From Candidatus Gastranaerophilales bacterium (lineage in GTDB: Bacteria; Cyanobacteriota; Vampirovibrionia; Gastranaerophilales; Gastranaerophilaceae): DNA of 33,156 nt. A program made the translations under genes and the position numbers. Below the pieces are notes generated by a model. The model saw only the letters and a program-made list of their open reading frames with translations. It was not told where the DNA came from and did not search any database. Location of the stretch: the NCBI GenBank assembly GCA_016280955.1, contig JAEEHV010000034.1, forward strand, positions 1-33,156. The letters are read 5' to 3'. This document shows, one piece after another, positions 32,185 through 33,156 of the stretch (position 1 is the first letter of the stretch; the number at the start of each line of letters is the position of its first letter).

Positions 32185-33156
32185 AATTTTCCTCTTAAAT
32201 GAGACATAATCACATTATATGTGTTCATCACTTGATAATTATTTCTTAAAAAATTATAGCCAGCTTTACCGAAAGATTTTCTATCGTCACCACACATGCG
32301 TTCTACACATGCTATGAAACCTTTAACATCATTACTTTCGCACCAATAACCATATCCGTTTTCCTGTGCAATAATACCAATATCAGTATTTGGGTCGGTA
32401 GCTGCAATTATGGGCATCCCTGCAGCCAAATATGAGAGCAGGCGCGAAGGATAATTGGGGATTGTAAAACGATGGTCAAGGAAAATTAAGCCTACATCAC
32501 AATTTCGGGCTAGCTTTTCGTAATCATCTTTAGGCAGACGTTTGAATAGCATTACATTCTGCGGCTTAGCGCAGTCTATCCAATTTTGAATTTTGCCGTA
32601 TTCAGTACCATCGCCAGCAATTACAAAATAGACGTCATCTCGTTCCTTAAGTGAATCAAGGCTTTCAATTAAGAAAGGTATACCCTGGGGTTTTCCGAGA
32701 TTTCCACCATAAATGAAAATAGGCTTGTCAAGAGGCAAATTGTATTTTTCACGAATATAATTGCGTTCTTCTGCTTTTTCTTCAGTAGACCTTGTATCCG
32801 AAATTACTTCAATAGAATTTGGGGCAACCTCAACGCAACCAGGATCTATAAAGTCATTATGTTCTAGAACGTACTTGACATTTGCTGGCGACATGCAACC
32901 AATGTAGTCGCTGTTCTTGTACAGTTCGACCTCTTTCTTGCGGAACATCCTGTAGAACAGGCTTATCTTGCTGAACATTCCGATATCCACCGCATTCTGC
33001 GGGAAGATATCCTTCAGCAAGAGATATGATATTATATCGGGATTTCCTTTTTTGAGGAACTTTATGACCTTGGTAAAGGTTATCGGAGGCGTAGAATAAA
33101 GCACCAAGTCAAACTTTACACCCTTAAGGTGCTTTTTTATCGCTGACTTATACTGC
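32181..33156 (-). CDS. Glycosyltransferase, GT4 family (N-terminus outside window)
   Basis: The C-terminal ~325 residues of a GT-B transferase (WbuB/WcaI-like). The frame is open to the right edge: residues before the first possible in-window start still read as protein (KSAIKKHLKGVKFDLVLYS), and VLYSTPPITF is an internal motif of this family, so the gene begins beyond 33156. Visible: FIYGGNLGKPQGIPFLIESL, VIAGDGTEYGKI, LFKRLPKDDYEKLARNCDVG and NYPSRLLSYLAAGMPIIAATD as the donor-site region. Its base composition is less AT-rich than the next genes in the operon, more like the host style. It likely adds an early sugar of the cluster B unit. Confidence 0.92.
   Translation of the reverse strand, partial: QYKSAIKKHLKGVKFDLVLYSTPPITFTKVIKFLKKGNPDIISYLLLKDIFPQNAVDIGMFSKISLFYRMFRKKEVELYKNSDYIGCMSPANVKYVLEHNDFIDPGCVEVAPNSIEVISDTRSTEEKAEERNYIREKYNLPLDKPIFIYGGNLGKPQGIPFLIESLDSLKERDDVYFVIAGDGTEYGKIQNWIDCAKPQNVMLFKRLPKDDYEKLARNCDVGLIFLDHRFTIPNYPSRLLSYLAAGMPIIAATDPNTDIGIIAQENGYGYWCESNDVKGFIACVERMCGDDRKSFGKAGYNFLRNNYQVMNTYNVIMSHLRGKL

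Noticed and set aside
1..33156. CRISPR arrays, tRNA or rRNA genes, intact insertion sequences
   Set aside because: I looked for regular repeats, tRNA-like cloverleafs and transposase genes and saw none apart from the Rpn remnant.

Overview
The window is most likely a surface-polysaccharide (O-antigen or capsule/exopolysaccharide) locus from a Gram-negative bacterium with moderate genomic GC. The two fnlA-like copies use G/C-ending codons freely, while most genes between and after them are much more AT-rich, which is typical of horizontally assembled polysaccharide loci. A Fibrobacter-like host is my best guess, from the codon style and the remnant of an Rpn-type nuclease gene. It is only a guess: there is no rRNA or housekeeping marker here.

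Layout. (1) 1-915, minus strand: a FnlA/CapE-type UDP-GlcNAc 4,6-dehydratase that runs off the left edge. (2) 916-1701: no intact gene. It holds a candidate fnlA promoter, a decayed PD-(D/E)XK (Rpn) nuclease-transposase remnant, a terminator, and a leader with two tandem hairpins ahead of the first operon. (3) 1702-18456, plus strand: cluster A, one tight operon: SDR, initiating sugar transferase, split transketolase pair, GT4, LicD, IspD-like cytidylyltransferase, NAD-dependent epimerase-like enzyme, GT2, EpsG/Wzy-like polymerase, two GT4 genes, pyruvyl transferase, Fe-S F420-beta-like protein, acyltransferase and Wzx flippase. (4) 18458-18850: a truncated second fnlA copy, still coupled to wzx but cut off about 128 codons in. 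(5) 18854-33156, minus strand: cluster B, convergent with A: aldo/keto reductase, a second Wzx, a second Fe-S F420-beta-like protein and pyruvyl transferase pair, two left-handed-beta-helix acetyltransferases, an acyltransferase-3 gene, four GT4-like transferases, a WbsX-family protein and a Wzy-like polymerase. Its last gene runs off the right edge.

How it works together. Each cluster has its own flippase and polymerase, so two Wzx/Wzy-type repeat-unit pathways sit tail to tail. Only A has an initiating phosphoglycosyl transferase inside the window. Cluster A also has what looks like a CDP-alditol pathway: a transketolase for a pentulose phosphate, a reductase, an IspD-like cytidylyltransferase, and LicD to transfer the alditol phosphate. 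Both clusters carry a pyruvyl transferase next to the same kind of Fe-S protein.

Most worth a second look: (a) poly-G tracts of 10 and 8 bases inside two different cluster B acyltransferase genes, which look like phase-variation switches; (b) inverted fnlA copies flanking cluster A, where recombination would flip the operon and join wzx to the intact fnlA; (c) the transketolase/SDR/IspD/LicD set; (d) the repeated pyruvyl transferase plus Fe-S protein pairing; (e) the hairpin leader upstream of cluster A.
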